Assembly: GCA_019044685.2 (NCBI GenBank)
Contig: JAGTXX020000009.1
Coordinates: 744,001-808,000 of the forward strand
Source of the DNA: Nannochloris sp. 'desiccata'
Taxonomy: Eukaryota; Chlorophyta; Trebouxiophyceae; Chlorellales; Chlorellaceae
Direction: 5' to 3'
DNA: 64,000 nucleotides
Shown here: one piece after another, positions 42,745 to 53,472 of the stretch
Layout of the letters: every line of letters begins with the position of its first letter
How positions within the stretch are numbered: position 1 is the stretch's first letter
Notes under the pieces: generated by a model
The model's database searches: none
What the model saw: the letters and a program-made list of their open reading frames with translations, nothing else
Told to the model about the DNA's origin: nothing
Program-made: the position numbers and the translations under genes

Positions 42745-43533
42745 TTGACCCCACCCAGCGCTTCTAAGGCTGATCGACAGGCTGAGCACAAACACAGACT
42801 ATTAATTAACGAATGAATGCATGCTGCAAAGATTCCATCGATGAAATTAAGATATACAATAAAGTATGCTACTTATCAATGCTACCCCCCGTTTTTTTGT
42901 TTTTTGTTTTTTTTTTTGCCTCTCCCTTTTCCACCTTTCCTTACCTTGGTTTCGTCGTTAAATGAATACACGTCTATCGATTGATGGGTAAAAGTTAAAA
43001 AGGAAGTAATCTTCGGTATTGTTTGTGATGTACATTATATAGTTTACATGGATTTTATTATGGGTTTTTTTATGTAGGTTCTCAGAGTTACAGTACTTTT
43101 TTCATTTTTCTATTTTGTTTTCAACGGTATTTCGTATCTACCCCTGTTTCGCCCTTCCTTTCTTTCTTGTTAGCATTTCCCACCGATTCTGTTACACAAT
43201 AAAACTCGAATTAATTACCACTAGTACTATATACTACAATCTAGGAAGGGACAAGTATGGGTTGTTAAAACTAGAAAGAAAGGCAGCCGCTCGTGGTTTC
43301 AAATATTTTTCATTTTAAAGCGGCAGAAAATTCCTTATTACTTTTGAGGGGAAGCGAACACAGTGTGGGAAGCTGCCTGCACTGCATGAAACGAAAAACG
43401 AACAGTGCAACAAATAGAAACCAAAAGAAGAAGGAAAAGAAACAAGCTAGCCGAGGACGACAGTATAAAAGAGAAATAAAAATTAGTAAAACCCACAGGT
43501 GCTCTCTTTATCTTATTTTCTTGCATCCTCTAT
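42745..43533. other. Convergent intergenic region
   Basis: About 790 bp between kinase 2 and the next minus-strand gene. It holds T-rich runs (42891-42918) and AT-rich DNA. No exon or structured RNA is recognised. Confidence 0.4.
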
Positions 43534-44805
43534 CTAAACAGCCACCATGGAGTTACCAACAGGACCATCAGAGAGATCCTCCAAGTTAAGTCTAGGTACT
43601 GGCAACTCCACTTCAACAAGTGCCTGTTTCTTATTTTTCACCGCCTTGGAAACGGCCTTTTTAATAGGGCGGAAGACTAAGGATTTGGTGCCTTGTTGAG
43701 GAGCTGTGTTCTCAGTTGCATGTACAGCAGGGATGGTATCTTCTTTAGATTCTTCTTCAGTGATTTTATGGGTAGCTACCTTCTGCTCGGCAGCTTCCAA
43801 AGAGCGAGGAGTCATAAGAGGGCGACCGGCAGCGATGGCGGAGGCAGCTGTGCGAGCTGAGCCCTGCATTAAGAGACGAGCTGCAAGGGCCTGGGAAGTA
43901 GATGCAAGACGCATTTGATTCATCCAGGCGTCGTCTACTTTGAGCTCAACGCTCTCCAAAACCCTGTAATAACTCAATTAAAACAAAAATGTAAGCAACC
44001 GACAGATGTAGGTAGGAGAGAAAGTTGGTCTTAGAAACAATCAATATAGCTTTTCTTAAAAAGAAAATCATCTGAGAGTGTATCACTTACTCTGCACGCT
44101 GCTCTACAGTAGCAGTTTTCTGTGCTACACGCTCCAGTCTAGTCATGTCTTCCTCAGTACAATGCAGCTGCACGCCCATCTCAGACAAGAACTGAATGAG
44201 TTGCTTGGCATCAATTTCGCCAACAGTAAACTTCTGGATGGTATTTCCCACGTGAGTCTTAAGATTGTTCAACTTTTCTTCAAAGGCTACGGATTCTTGC
44301 TCGTGCTTTACCTTGAGCTTCTCAAATTGTTGAATGAGGATACTATTTTCAAGTTTTAAAGACTCGGTGCATTGCTCCAGCAACTGCTCCCGTTCCAAGA
44401 GACGGGCAGCACGTGCTTCAAGGTCTTCTTTCTCGAGCTTAAGAGCGCTGCTTTCCTTCTCCAGCTCCTCCTTGGCCTTTTGCAGTTCAGCGTTGATCGC
44501 TGTCAGTTGAGTTGCTTCTTGCTCTGTGAGCTCACGCTGGGCCTTTGCCTGTGTCAATTCGCGCTGTATTCCCTGCAAAATTTATAAAACGTGCAAATAA
44601 TCAGTTTAAATTGAAGTTAAGAAATTAAAACGGTTGAACAGCAATTAACCAACAATCAAAGAATGAGCTGGCTAACCTGAAGCTGCTTCTTCAGAGCTTC
44701 CTCCTTCTGTCTCAGAATAGCTACATCTTTGTTTCCGCCACCTGTGATTGCACGGTGCACCTCTGCCACGGCAGCTCCACCGAGGACTGCAAGGAAGAGG
44801 GCCAT
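43534..44805 (-). CDS. Coiled-coil protein with hydrophobic N-terminus, unrecognised
   Basis: Exons 44805-44677, 44572-44091 and 43963-43534 keep frame (phase 0, then a split Glu codon) for 346 residues. The N-terminus MALFLAVLGGAAVAEVHRAI is a short hydrophobic segment that could be an anchor or signal. Residues 35-150 form a strong coiled coil (LREKE-type heptads such as ELQKAKEELEKESSALKLEK). A more ordered region follows (FTVGEIDAKQLIQFLSEMGV). The C-terminal third is Ala/Ser-rich and then basic (FRPIKKAVSKAVKNKKQ). I do not recognise the family. It shares a 226-bp divergent promoter with the TIMMDC1-like gene. Confidence 0.65.
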
Positions 44806-45031
44806 AATTAAATGTCTCTACTAGTTGCGTGTTCCGCTGGACCTCGACGTTTACTAATTTTCTAAAGTATATTCAGTTAGAATTTATTATGTAGTCTCGT
44901 CGGATTTTATCAGTGTTGTAGACAACCAGTTTGAAAAATTGGTAATAGAAACGATGAAAACCTGCCGCTCTTTGACGGACAAAAGCTCTGAGCACATGAG
45001 CATAATTCCTTGAATCAACTATTAATATACG
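44806..45031. promoter_or_regulatory. Divergent promoter region (226 bp)
   Basis: Short AT-rich spacer between two start codons on opposite strands (coiled-coil gene, minus; TIMMDC1-like gene, plus). Co-regulation is possible but only inferred from position. Confidence 0.4.
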
Positions 45032-46316
45032 ATGAGAAGCGATAGTGGCGTGTCCAGAAGGCCGCAAGATGCCGTTGATGCCAATGAACCTGCTGGTTTT
45101 GATCGCATTGGTGCCTTCCTTGGATACATGTTTGCCAGGCACGACCCAGGAGAAAAGGTAAAGCAGTTTATTGAATGCAGATTCAATATAACATTATGAT
45201 CATGTGTTATTTTTCAGCATTTGATTTTTATTTCACCCTCAACACAATACTAGTTCTCATCCTTTTTTTCCGGCCTCCCCGCCCTTTTCTTGAAAATTTA
45301 CTCCAAAACAGACACCACCGATGCCAGCAGAGCTTGCTGAATGGGCCCAAGACACTATGCTCGCGACTGCAGCTGGAGTGGTCCTCGGAGGCGGCATGCA
45401 ATGGAGGGAAGAACGAGCAGCAGGCCCTATAACAGCCCCACCTGACGCCCCGTCAAAAGCCCACGCCGCCAAAGCGATGGCTGAAGAACAGACTCAAAGA
45501 CTACTCCGCATCGTCAATTCTTCGTTAAGAAGCAGTCTACGGTTTGGTAGCTTAGCAGCTGTATTTTATGGAGTGCAGCTGGCTGGTGGTATTTATAGAG
45601 GAAGGCATGATTTTATTAATTCTGCTGCTGGAGGTATGGCGGCAGGTGCCGTCTTAGGGTCATCGTTAAGTGAGTTATATAATTTTTAAGAAAACCATAG
45701 TTTAAACTAGACGTACAGAACTTTGTATTCATAATTGATTTCACACCCTGTAGCGAACTCCTATCAATTGTATATTTAGTCTGTTAACTTGCCTGTCTAA
45801 TTCATACCTGTTAATATTGTTTTTTGGCAGTGCCGGGCAAAGGTGTCGGCAGCCGAGGAAGAGGAGCTGTGCTTGGAGCGTCACTTGGAGCTTCGATAGG
45901 CGTGCCTGCAGGTATGCTACAAGATTATCTAATTACAATGCTACCGGAAGATCAACAGAGGCAGAGACAAATGCGGGTACAGCAGACAGAATCGATCATA
46001 GCTGGAGAAGGTGAGAAGAGACATGGCTTGTTTGATTATTTGTTTGCTTGTGTTTTTCACAAAGTTTTTTAGTGTTTTATTTGTTTAACTATTTTTTTTT
46101 GCAGTCCCATTAGAACGACCTGAGACTCCCCCATACTACGATCCAGCAGGTGCGGTTATTCAACAATTAGAGGCAAGCTTAGCCGGGAGCCCGACCGGCG
46201 GCCAGAGATCTGACGACAGCAAAGGCAACGGAGATGGTGATGCAGGGCAGCGATGGAAACTGTGGGGTAAAAGCAAAGGGTCAAATAGTACTGTAGAATC
46301 CCATAATTGTAAGTAA
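45032..46316 (+). CDS. TIMMDC1-like complex I assembly factor (Tim17/22/23 fold)
   Basis: Exons 45032-45157, 45312-45669, 45831-46010 and 46105-46316 keep frame for 291 residues. The protein has Tim17-family glycine-rich membrane segments: AAGVVLGGGMQWREERA, then RFGSLAAVFYGVQLAGGIYR, HDFINSAAGGMAAGAVLGSS and GRGAVLGASLGASIGVPAGM. The pairing of '..YR.. D...  .AG...G...' with a final 'RG...G..IGA..G.P.G' helix resembles TIMMDC1 (C3orf1), an inner-membrane factor for respiratory complex I membrane-arm assembly. The tail is polar, with PERPETPPYYDP-like prolines. A divergent Tim17/22/23 translocase subunit is the alternative; the long C-terminal tail fits TIMMDC1 better. Confidence 0.62.
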
Positions 46317-46505
46317 TCATCTTCAATCGTTAGGGACACTTGAAAGGAAAACTTTCATTGACAGAGTCCTCTAGCTGCCCGACAGCTTCATTTTTCTTCT
46401 CAGCAGCCCTTGGACTTGATCAACTTGGCTATTCTATCCATCAAACACATTATTTTCGCTTCATCATAATGCCTACAAACACTATATGGTGTATTGCTTT
46501 TAAAC

Positions 46506-48488
46506 ATGGCTGGCCAAGAGTCTGCTCAGCCTTTATTACGCGATCAAGGAGTCATTTCAGCATGGGATCGTCAGGATGTCGAGACAGTCTCGGAGTCTAC
46601 TCGAAGAATAGGCACAGCATGTACAGTGGAGCAGATGTTTGAAGAGCATCCACAGGATGTGCTGAAATTTCTACAGACGAGCGGGGTCGAGAAATTGGCA
46701 GAATTCAAGGCAGAGGTACAAAGAATTTTGAAAAAAACATGAAAACAAAACAAATCCCAATTCTCGTCTCTTCATATAGAATTATTATTATTAATAAAAC
46801 CCTTCTTCACACTGTCTTTGAATCCTTAGGGTGATATGGTCTTCGGAGCGTTTAATGATGATTCTATATTAACCTTTGGCAGCGATCAACGTTGGCTCAA
46901 CACAGAAGAAACAGAAACAGAATGGCGCTCCCGACTTCAAGCTACCTGCAAAGAAAGAGGCATCCCTATTGCTTCTGCTTCTCAAGGACAGCTCCAACAA
47001 CGAGAAAGATCTTCTCGGCAAAAACGCTGGTCAAAAGAGGTAGTCGTCGAAGCCTTTGTCGTGACTATTAAAGATGCAACAGCTCCTGTGGAACGAGGCC
47101 TTCTTCACCCTCTGATTCAAGAGTGGCAAGCAAAGCGTTGCAGCTACTCAGTTTTTACTTTACCAGCTGTTCAGAGCGTCATTCAATACAAATGGAAGGC
47201 ATTTGCACGCAGACTTTTATTTGTAGAACTCAGTTTGTATTGTGTATGGCTGACGTCGTATTACCTTTTCTGTGCGGCCATGCAAGACGAGGATTTGTCT
47301 CTTCCTTTGAGCGACTTGCTGACGACGGCTCGAGGCAGGCTCACCGTTGTGGCTGAAATCATATCCCTGCTTGCCATGGCTCCATTTCTAATGCTTGAAT
47401 CAGGTTCAATTGCTGTGTATGGATGGAGCTGGCTACGAGATCCCACAAATGCTCTTGATACTTGCACGTATTTACTTCAAATCGCAATAGCAATTATGCA
47501 TTTCGGCCGGATTTGGCTCGCTTCTCATTGGCTGACATATTGCCTCGCTGTGCAATGTGTCTTACTCATGTTTCGATTACAGTATTTCACACAAGTACTG
47601 AGACCTACCAGGTTTAGTTTTACTACGGTTGTACGGGAAGTGGTACTGGAGACTGGCTGGGTGTTTATCTTTATTATCCTTGTTTGCATCGCATTTGGAG
47701 CTGCATTTCATATTTCTTTCCGAACACAAGACGATGATAAGACGCCAGAAGAGTTTAGTAGTTTTATTAGATCCGTGCTGTCTTCTTTTGAGCATCTGTA
47801 TGGAGATATTAAGCTGAGTGATTTTATCAATAGCTCTGACCCGTTTTTCAATACCTGTTTGGCGTTGGCGTTTATTGTGATCATGGGATATTGCTTGGTA
47901 AATTTACTTCTCGGCATGATTATCAACAGTTTGGATCGTGTTTTAGATCACGAAGGGGCAAAACAGCTGTGCAATCAAGCGAGATTGATCAATGAAATGG
48001 AGACAGTGATTCCGAGTTGGTTTGAGAAAAGAAAATTAAAAGAATGGCATCCACAGTACGTGCACGTGCTGAGAATTGATCCTACAAAGCTGGATGCCAT
48101 AGAGATGGATAAGTTGTGGAGTAAATTTGGAGATTTTGCGCCTGTTATGCAGGCAGGAGGAGGAGGAGGAGGAGGAGGAGGAGGAGGGGAAGATGATGGA
48201 TGTGGTGATAGTCATAGTGGAGAAGAGGAATGGCGGGTAGAGGGCGGAAAAGAAGAAGAGAGAGAGAAAGAAGTTGAAAGCGGGCCTGGAAATAGCAAGA
48301 ATCAGTCTAAAAATGCAAAAGGTAGTGATATCAAGGATAGCAATACTTTGATGCGCAAGTTAACTGCGGTTGAGGAACAGTTGGAGCATCAGCGAGCGGT
48401 GTTGGAGAGGTTGGAAGCCAGACTCGTGGAAGGGAGCCTGGATTTACGTGGGAGCGATCACGATCAGAATGTACTATTAGAGAGCTAG
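46506..48488 (+). CDS. TRP-type cation channel
   Basis: Exons 46506-46715 and 46830-48488 join in phase 0 (donor GAG|GTACAA, acceptor CCTTAG), giving 622 residues. The cytosolic N-terminus ends in ERGLLHPLIQEWQAKRCSYS, then VFTLPAVQSVIQYKWKAFAR, the pre-S1 pattern of TRPV/TRPA-like channels. Membrane segments follow, with S5 VFIFIILVCIAFGAAFHISF, a pore loop SVLSSFEHLYGD and S6 CLALAFIVIMGYCLVNLLLG. The C-terminus has a glycine run from a GGA repeat (48151-48189), an acidic stretch and a coiled coil (KLTAVEEQLEHQRAVLERLE) suited to tetramer assembly. No ankyrin repeats are seen. The channel probably passes Ca2+ at the plasma or ciliary membrane; gating is unknown. Confidence 0.82.
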
Positions 48489-49012
48489 AGTGAACTATTA
48501 ATGCGCTTGAAACGTGTAAAATCAGTCTACACTAAGTTGCTTCTTGTAAGCTCTACAATAAACTGAAATCAGTGAATGAAAATAAAATCACGTCCGTACT
48601 ACTTAGGCTTCTCTCACTAAATAGAATGAATTATTCAGGCTTCAGCCACTAAATTAAAATTTATCGCTAAACTGTATTGCTTCTCAGAGACTTTAATTAA
48701 GAGGTTTTAGTCTGATCACCCCGCTAAAGTGCAATGGCTGCTGCTGAAGTCCTTGAAATTGAGAGAGAGAGAGAGAGAGAATTACAGCCTTTAGCACAGA
48801 GAATGCGCTCTACTGCCAATCGCGATGAACGCAAAGACAGAGAAGGAAGTACAATCAGAAATATAGAATCAAAGAAGGATATGTAACAGCAAAAATCAGG
48901 AGCACTATAGACCAAAAAAACACCGCCGCTGTCGATAAAATCACATCGTCGCCTTCGAATAAACAGACATCAAAAATAAATTGATGCGAATAACTCCCTG
49001 GAGTCCTTAATC
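48489..49012. other. Intergenic with (GA)10 microsatellite
   Basis: Spacer between the TRP channel gene and the LINE fragment. A 20-bp GA repeat lies at 48761-48780. No coding exon is supported. Confidence 0.5.
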
Positions 49013-49876
49013 TCAAGGACGATAAAGTTCATCATCATTCCTAACACTACGGCCTCTGCGCCCTGAACCACGAGGGCGGCCACGAGGTCTGCCAGTAGGC
49101 TGATATGGTTGAGTCAGCCCACGGTTTTTCCGGCCTCGAGGCAGGCCTCGATATGGTCCAACAGGGGCGGTATAATGACGAACATTAGGGACTCCAGCGA
49201 GTAATTCCTCGGCACGGGCAAGGCCCATGCGTTGCTTGGATCTAGGGCTGGTGCGGGGCAAGAGATGGGGGCTTGATGAGGGCAATGGTATACTTGGAAC
49301 AACCGCAGCAGAAACAGGAGTGCCCGCAGGGGCGGCTGCAGAGGTAGGGGCAGCTCCGCCCATCACAAACGCGAGCCAGGCAAGGGGTTCCAGAGCACAT
49401 TCCAGCCAAGGTAAACCATTAGGAGTACCACCCTGAAGGATAAGTATGTCCTTATGATATAACTTGCCAAGTGTCTGGAGGTTCCCCTTGCCTCGGCTTC
49501 TCTGACCAGCAAGCTGGCCAAAGAGCGCTTGATAAGGGAGTCTGTCAGGGCCAAGTCTCACGACATGACCCAGCCAGAGCATACGCAGCTGCCTAGTCCT
49601 AGTCTCTATAGATGGGAGCCCGGCTCGCTGTAAAACAACCTCATTACTTATGTGATCTTTCCAGGGTATCCTGAGAATACGTCGCAGCCACCGCTGCTGG
49701 AACACCTCCAGGCGCTCAACGTCGTTCTGTGTTAAGGGCCATGACTCAGCTCCATGTAAGAGGATGGTTAACACCAGGCTCTTATAGTAGATGAGTTTGG
49801 TTTTTAACCCAATGGCTTTACACTTCCAGAAATTGAGCAGGCGGTGAGCAGCACTTGAAATTGAGATGGCAGAGAT
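49013..49876 (-). mobile_element. 5'-truncated non-LTR retrotransposon (LINE) fragment
   Basis: A minus-strand frame open from 49876 (just after a TGA) to TAA at 49013 encodes 287 residues of the C-terminal region of a LINE reverse transcriptase ORF2. KTKLIYYKSLVLTILLHGAE and RLEVFQQRWLRRILRIPWKD match the thumb region downstream of the catalytic fingers and palm. RQLRMLWLGHVVRL then RSRGKGN follow the usual order. The catalytic palm motif and endonuclease are absent, so this is a dead 5'-truncated copy. Its C-terminus adds tandem basic repeats (RPRGRPRGSGRRGR) that look like AT-hooks. I saw no target duplication or poly(A) tail. Confidence 0.78.
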
Positions 49877-50096
49877 TCAAGATTTCAAAACATTTCATTA
49901 TTTATTCATGATTTTGTAATTGATTTCGTGTCGAAATATAAATCTTGAGTTTTGTCTGGCCTTCTAAACTTAACTTTAACTTTTTCTGCTTGATCAGTAC
50001 ATTGTACGTTGAGATTCGGTTCAACTTTTAGGCATCACATTTATAGCTAAGACTTTAGCCGTAATTTAGCCCGTAAAGTGCCTAAACAAAATTTAA
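49877..50096. other. Intergenic, nothing seen
   Basis: AT-rich sequence between the LINE fragment and the MITE. It may contain further degraded repeat sequence, but I recognise nothing. Confidence 0.3.
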
Positions 50097-50534
50097 GACC
50101 AGTTCACACTGGGGGATTTCAGGATTTTTCTTGCGTATTTCTAAGCCTATTCCTGGCGGTTAAAATACGCGTATTTTTGCTTTGACAAAACCCCAGGAGC
50201 CCCTCAACGTCCGAAGGCCTTCACTTTAAGCTGCCTAGAACCTTTAAACAAGTGTATGTATTTGTGCTATAAAGTAATCACAGCCCAAGGTAGGTGCAAA
50301 AGGCAGTTGAATTGAGATGATCACACAATCGCTTCGATGATCTTGCCAAGAATGCTCAACAATGCCCTGTTATTTTATTATTCTTTATTCAGGCACAGAT
50401 ATAGAATAGCGTTAAGGCAAAAAGCGACCAAATCGTAAAGGGACCGCGACCTTGGTCAAGCAAGTTGGTGTGGTTCACTGCGTATTTGAGAGAGTTAACC
50501 AAACACGCTAAAAAGCCCTCAGTGTGAACTGGCC
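50097..50534. mobile_element. Probable MITE, PIF/Harbinger-like (438 bp)
   Basis: The left end GACCAGTTCACACTGGGGG (50097) and the right end, read in reverse complement as GGCCAGTTCACACTGAGGG (ending 50534), form terminal inverted repeats with 17 of 19 matches. The flanks are TTAA on the left and TTAT on the right, so the target duplication is TTA or TWA at best. A three-base TTA/TWA duplication and GGCCAGTTC-type ends suit PIF/Harbinger elements. The interior has no coding sequence. Confidence 0.6.
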
Positions 50535-50741
50535 TTATGCGTAGTAGAAGTTAAGAAAATTTGAACTTGCGTAGTAGTATTTGGTATTAGAATTACTAAG
50601 TTAGAAAGAAATGCGAGTGGGTCCACGCATGAAGGAAGTTGAAGCGCAATGAATCGCCGTGTTGCTATAAACCTTGTCGAAAAACGCCAATTGTCATCAT
50701 AATTAAGGCTCCTTAGATTAGGCGTTTGTTAGCTAAGCACG
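50535..50741. promoter_or_regulatory. Promoter side of the secreted-protein gene
   Basis: About 200 bp between the MITE and the next start codon. A TGCGTAGTAG motif occurs twice (near 50537 and 50570). Promoter role inferred from position. Confidence 0.3.
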
Positions 50742-51932
50742 ATGCGTCTCACCCTCGCGGCGATCTTGGTTCTTGTAACCACATTTTCATTTTCTAATGC
50801 AGCAGTAGACTCTCAAACCCGGAAGGTAGGGCACATGATAACAAATAATAATGCTATATGTAGCATTGCATTGCTACATAATAATTAATGCGTATTGAAG
50901 TAATGCGCAGTCAACATCTTGATGTTTACCCAACCACCGTTTTTCCTTTACTGATATGTAATTATGCAGCTTCTTCAAGCTACATGCTTGTATCCTCCTA
51001 TGGATTCTCTCACTGTTCCTGAACCCAATTATCAGATATTGAGTGTTATCAGTACTGGAAAGGTGATTTACTTTTGCGTGAATGGAACAACTGACCCCAA
51101 CCACGGAGAAGCTTTCTCCAACCTCCGCTCTGATGACGGCGAATGGGTTGGCTTTTTCGAATACCCAGTGGATGGACCTACTCTAGGCGCCCCTACATAT
51201 ATGTTGACCAACACCATCACCGGTGAGAACCGCACCATTTGGGGAGCAAACAAGCCTCAGGTTAAAAAGGAATCTCCTGAAGGATATGGGGTCTCATGGT
51301 CTCGCCGCGTCATTTATGGAGACGTTAGCACCTTGGACGGCAAGATGCCTAACGGTACCATTATTCCAAACGGCCCTAAAGCTACTTATGTCGTTCGTAA
51401 TGAGACATGGGATGCCGGCAAGCCTACAAGTAGTAACTGCGATGGCGATCGAGATATTGAAGTGCCTTATACTGCTAGACACACCTTCGTTTCCTGCGAA
51501 TGGTGGCTCTTCGTAAGTTTTTCTTTTCGTTATTTAATTCCTGATTTTCTTACGTTTATTAGCCCTCAAAACCGCGGTGGCATAGGAGGCGAATACCATA
51601 TTTCTTAAAACCCTTGAAGTAATTACTTTTATTTTCCAATTCCTATTTTGCAGCCTCCCGCAGCTGCACCTGAACCAGCTCTTCTTCCAGCTCCTGCGCC
51701 TGCTCCTCTTCCAGCTCCTGTGCCTGCTCCTGCCCCCATAGAAGTACCCGTCCCTGCCCCAGAACCCGTTGTTGTCCCCGCTCCTGAGCCCGCTCCTGAA
51801 CCAGTGATCGTCCCAGAACCTCTTATCACCCCTGTTCAGCCTGCTTCCGTGCCTGTTCCTCCCAGCAGCGCATCCAGAACTGCCACAGCTGCTGCAGCAG
51901 TTGTCATCACTATGATCGCCGCTGTGTTGTAA
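50742..51932 (+). CDS. Secreted, probably GPI-anchored proline-rich protein
   Basis: Exons 50742-50825, 50970-51512 and 51654-51932 keep phase 0, giving 301 residues. A signal peptide (MRLTLAAILVLVTTFSFSNA) leads into a globular domain. It contains NYQILSVISTGKVIYFCVNG, NLRSDDGEWVGFFEYPVDGP and RRVIYGDVSTLDGKMPNGTI, with several N-glycosylation sequons (NGT, NRT, NET). The order 'G..IY.C ... GEWVGFFE..VDGP' is reminiscent of DUF3455-type secreted proteins, which I offer only as a lead. Exon 3 encodes a PAPAP/PVPAP-rich stalk likely to be O-glycosylated, then a small-residue omega site and a hydrophobic tail (TATAAAAVVITMIAAVL), a typical GPI signal. A cell-wall or surface role is likely. Confidence 0.65.
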
Positions 51933-52397
51933 ATTCTTACAGTTTTTTCCCTTTAAACACCCCTACAATAGGAATACAGTAGAATTCTTACTTGCATCGT
52001 CTTTTTTCGCCTCAGGCCCCCTTGCCTTTGCTTACATTGACCCCGTATATCTTCTCAACCAACATCAAATTAAAAGTAGAAATACTTATTTTTTTGTGTG
52101 CATCCCCGCCTCGATGTTGTTCTTCTAGTAGTATTTGTCCATGACTTCTTTTAATATGCATTATTATTTAATGACCTCACTCTTGGTCTTTACTACCTGG
52201 TAACTATTGTAACACTTTATAGAAACAATTTTACAGAATCACTTGAATGCCCTGGTTTGAAAATTTTCTTTAGGTGCAGCCTCGAAGCCCTTGTTTTCAG
52301 TTCCGACACCCATCCAAAAGTAGGTCTTCTTAAATAATTTCGAGTGTAATTCTTGTGAACCCATTTCCTAAATAAGTACCTATATTGCCTTAGCAGA
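51933..52397. other. Intergenic, nothing seen
   Basis: 3' UTR of the proline-rich gene and promoter of the CBS gene. AT-rich, no exon, no repeat recognised. Confidence 0.35.
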
Positions 52398-53472
52398 ATG
52401 GCTCTCCGAAAAGCAATTGCTCAGCTCTCTCGCTCTGTAGCACCCCATGGCACCTCGCGTGTGTTGGGGGTAGCACCCCGAATGGTACGCACCTAATATG
52501 GATAGTATTATGTATATTGAACTTTTTTGACGTGTGATCTCACTGAGATGCTTCTGGGTTTTTGCAGTTTGGGTCGAGTGCTTCTCTTTACAACTCTGCT
52601 GCTGATCCTGTGAGCCCGGGAGAGGGCGCAGCTGATGCGGATCCTGAGACTGTAGGTTGGGGTTCGACTACTGTGGGTACGCTCCTGCGGGCAAAGGTAA
52701 GCTTCATAGCGCATTGGGTTGATTTAGGTTTGAAGCCTGTTCACATGCTGACACTGCTCTTTCTCCAACCCCTCATTTCGGTGTAGTCCAACGATTCTGG
52801 AGCTTGGTTGTGGTGTAGTGAGGATGATTTGGTGATTGACGCCATCAGGAAGGTATGCAATTTCGAAAAATTCGTTTCGAAACTTTCATCCCCCAAAATC
52901 TCACTCTTTTCCCCCTCTCTTAAACCCCTACCGCAGATGACCCACGCCAATGTTGGAAGTCTTCTTGTCTTTGATCCTTCAAAAGTGAAGGTCCACGAAC
53001 GCAATGCTGCTTCTCACAGCAAAGATACTGTTGTCGGCATCATCACTGAAAGAGGTACGCTCAACAAGACCCCCCACAAAAAGAAAAAAAGAAAAACTTA
53101 TGAAACTCTTTTTCCAGGCTGACATCCTCAATACTATTCTTCAGCATCTATTCTCACCACATTTTCCCGAAACATCCTCTTCTCTCTATTGCAGATTATC
53201 TCACCAAGGTTGTTGTGAAAGGGCGGCAATCCACAAACACTAAAGTTTCTGAAATCATGACACCTGCCACCAATCTTCTCACCGTTTCCCCCCAGCACAG
53301 CGTTTTGGACGTCATGGAACTCATGGTAGAAAAGAATTTCCGCCACGTTCCTGTCGTTGAAGAAGGTTCGATGACCGGTATGGTTTCAATTCGTGATGTC
53401 GTTCATGTCATGGTGAAGGAGCATAGAGAAGAAGTAGGCCGTCTTAATGAGTACATCCAGGGAACTTTCTAG
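52398..53472 (+). CDS. CBSX3: Mitochondrial CBS-domain-pair protein (CBSX3-like)
   Basis: Exons 52398-52484, 52568-52696, 52787-52852, 52937-53054 and 53195-53472 keep frame for 225 residues. The N-terminus (MALRKAIAQLSRSVAPHGTS) is a mitochondrial presequence. The first CBS motif runs from GAWLWCSEDDLVIDAIRK through TVVGIITERDYLTKVV. The second runs from STNTKVSEIMTPATNLLTVS through FRHVPVVEEG and MVSIRDVVHVMV. The end, EVGRLNEYIQGTF, is nearly the plant CBSX3 terminus. CBSX3 binds adenosine nucleotides and activates mitochondrial thioredoxin, tuning redox state and photorespiration. The LWC and ITERDY motifs make CBSX3 orthology likely. The five short exons contrast with the single-intron genes around it. 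Confidence 0.9.
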
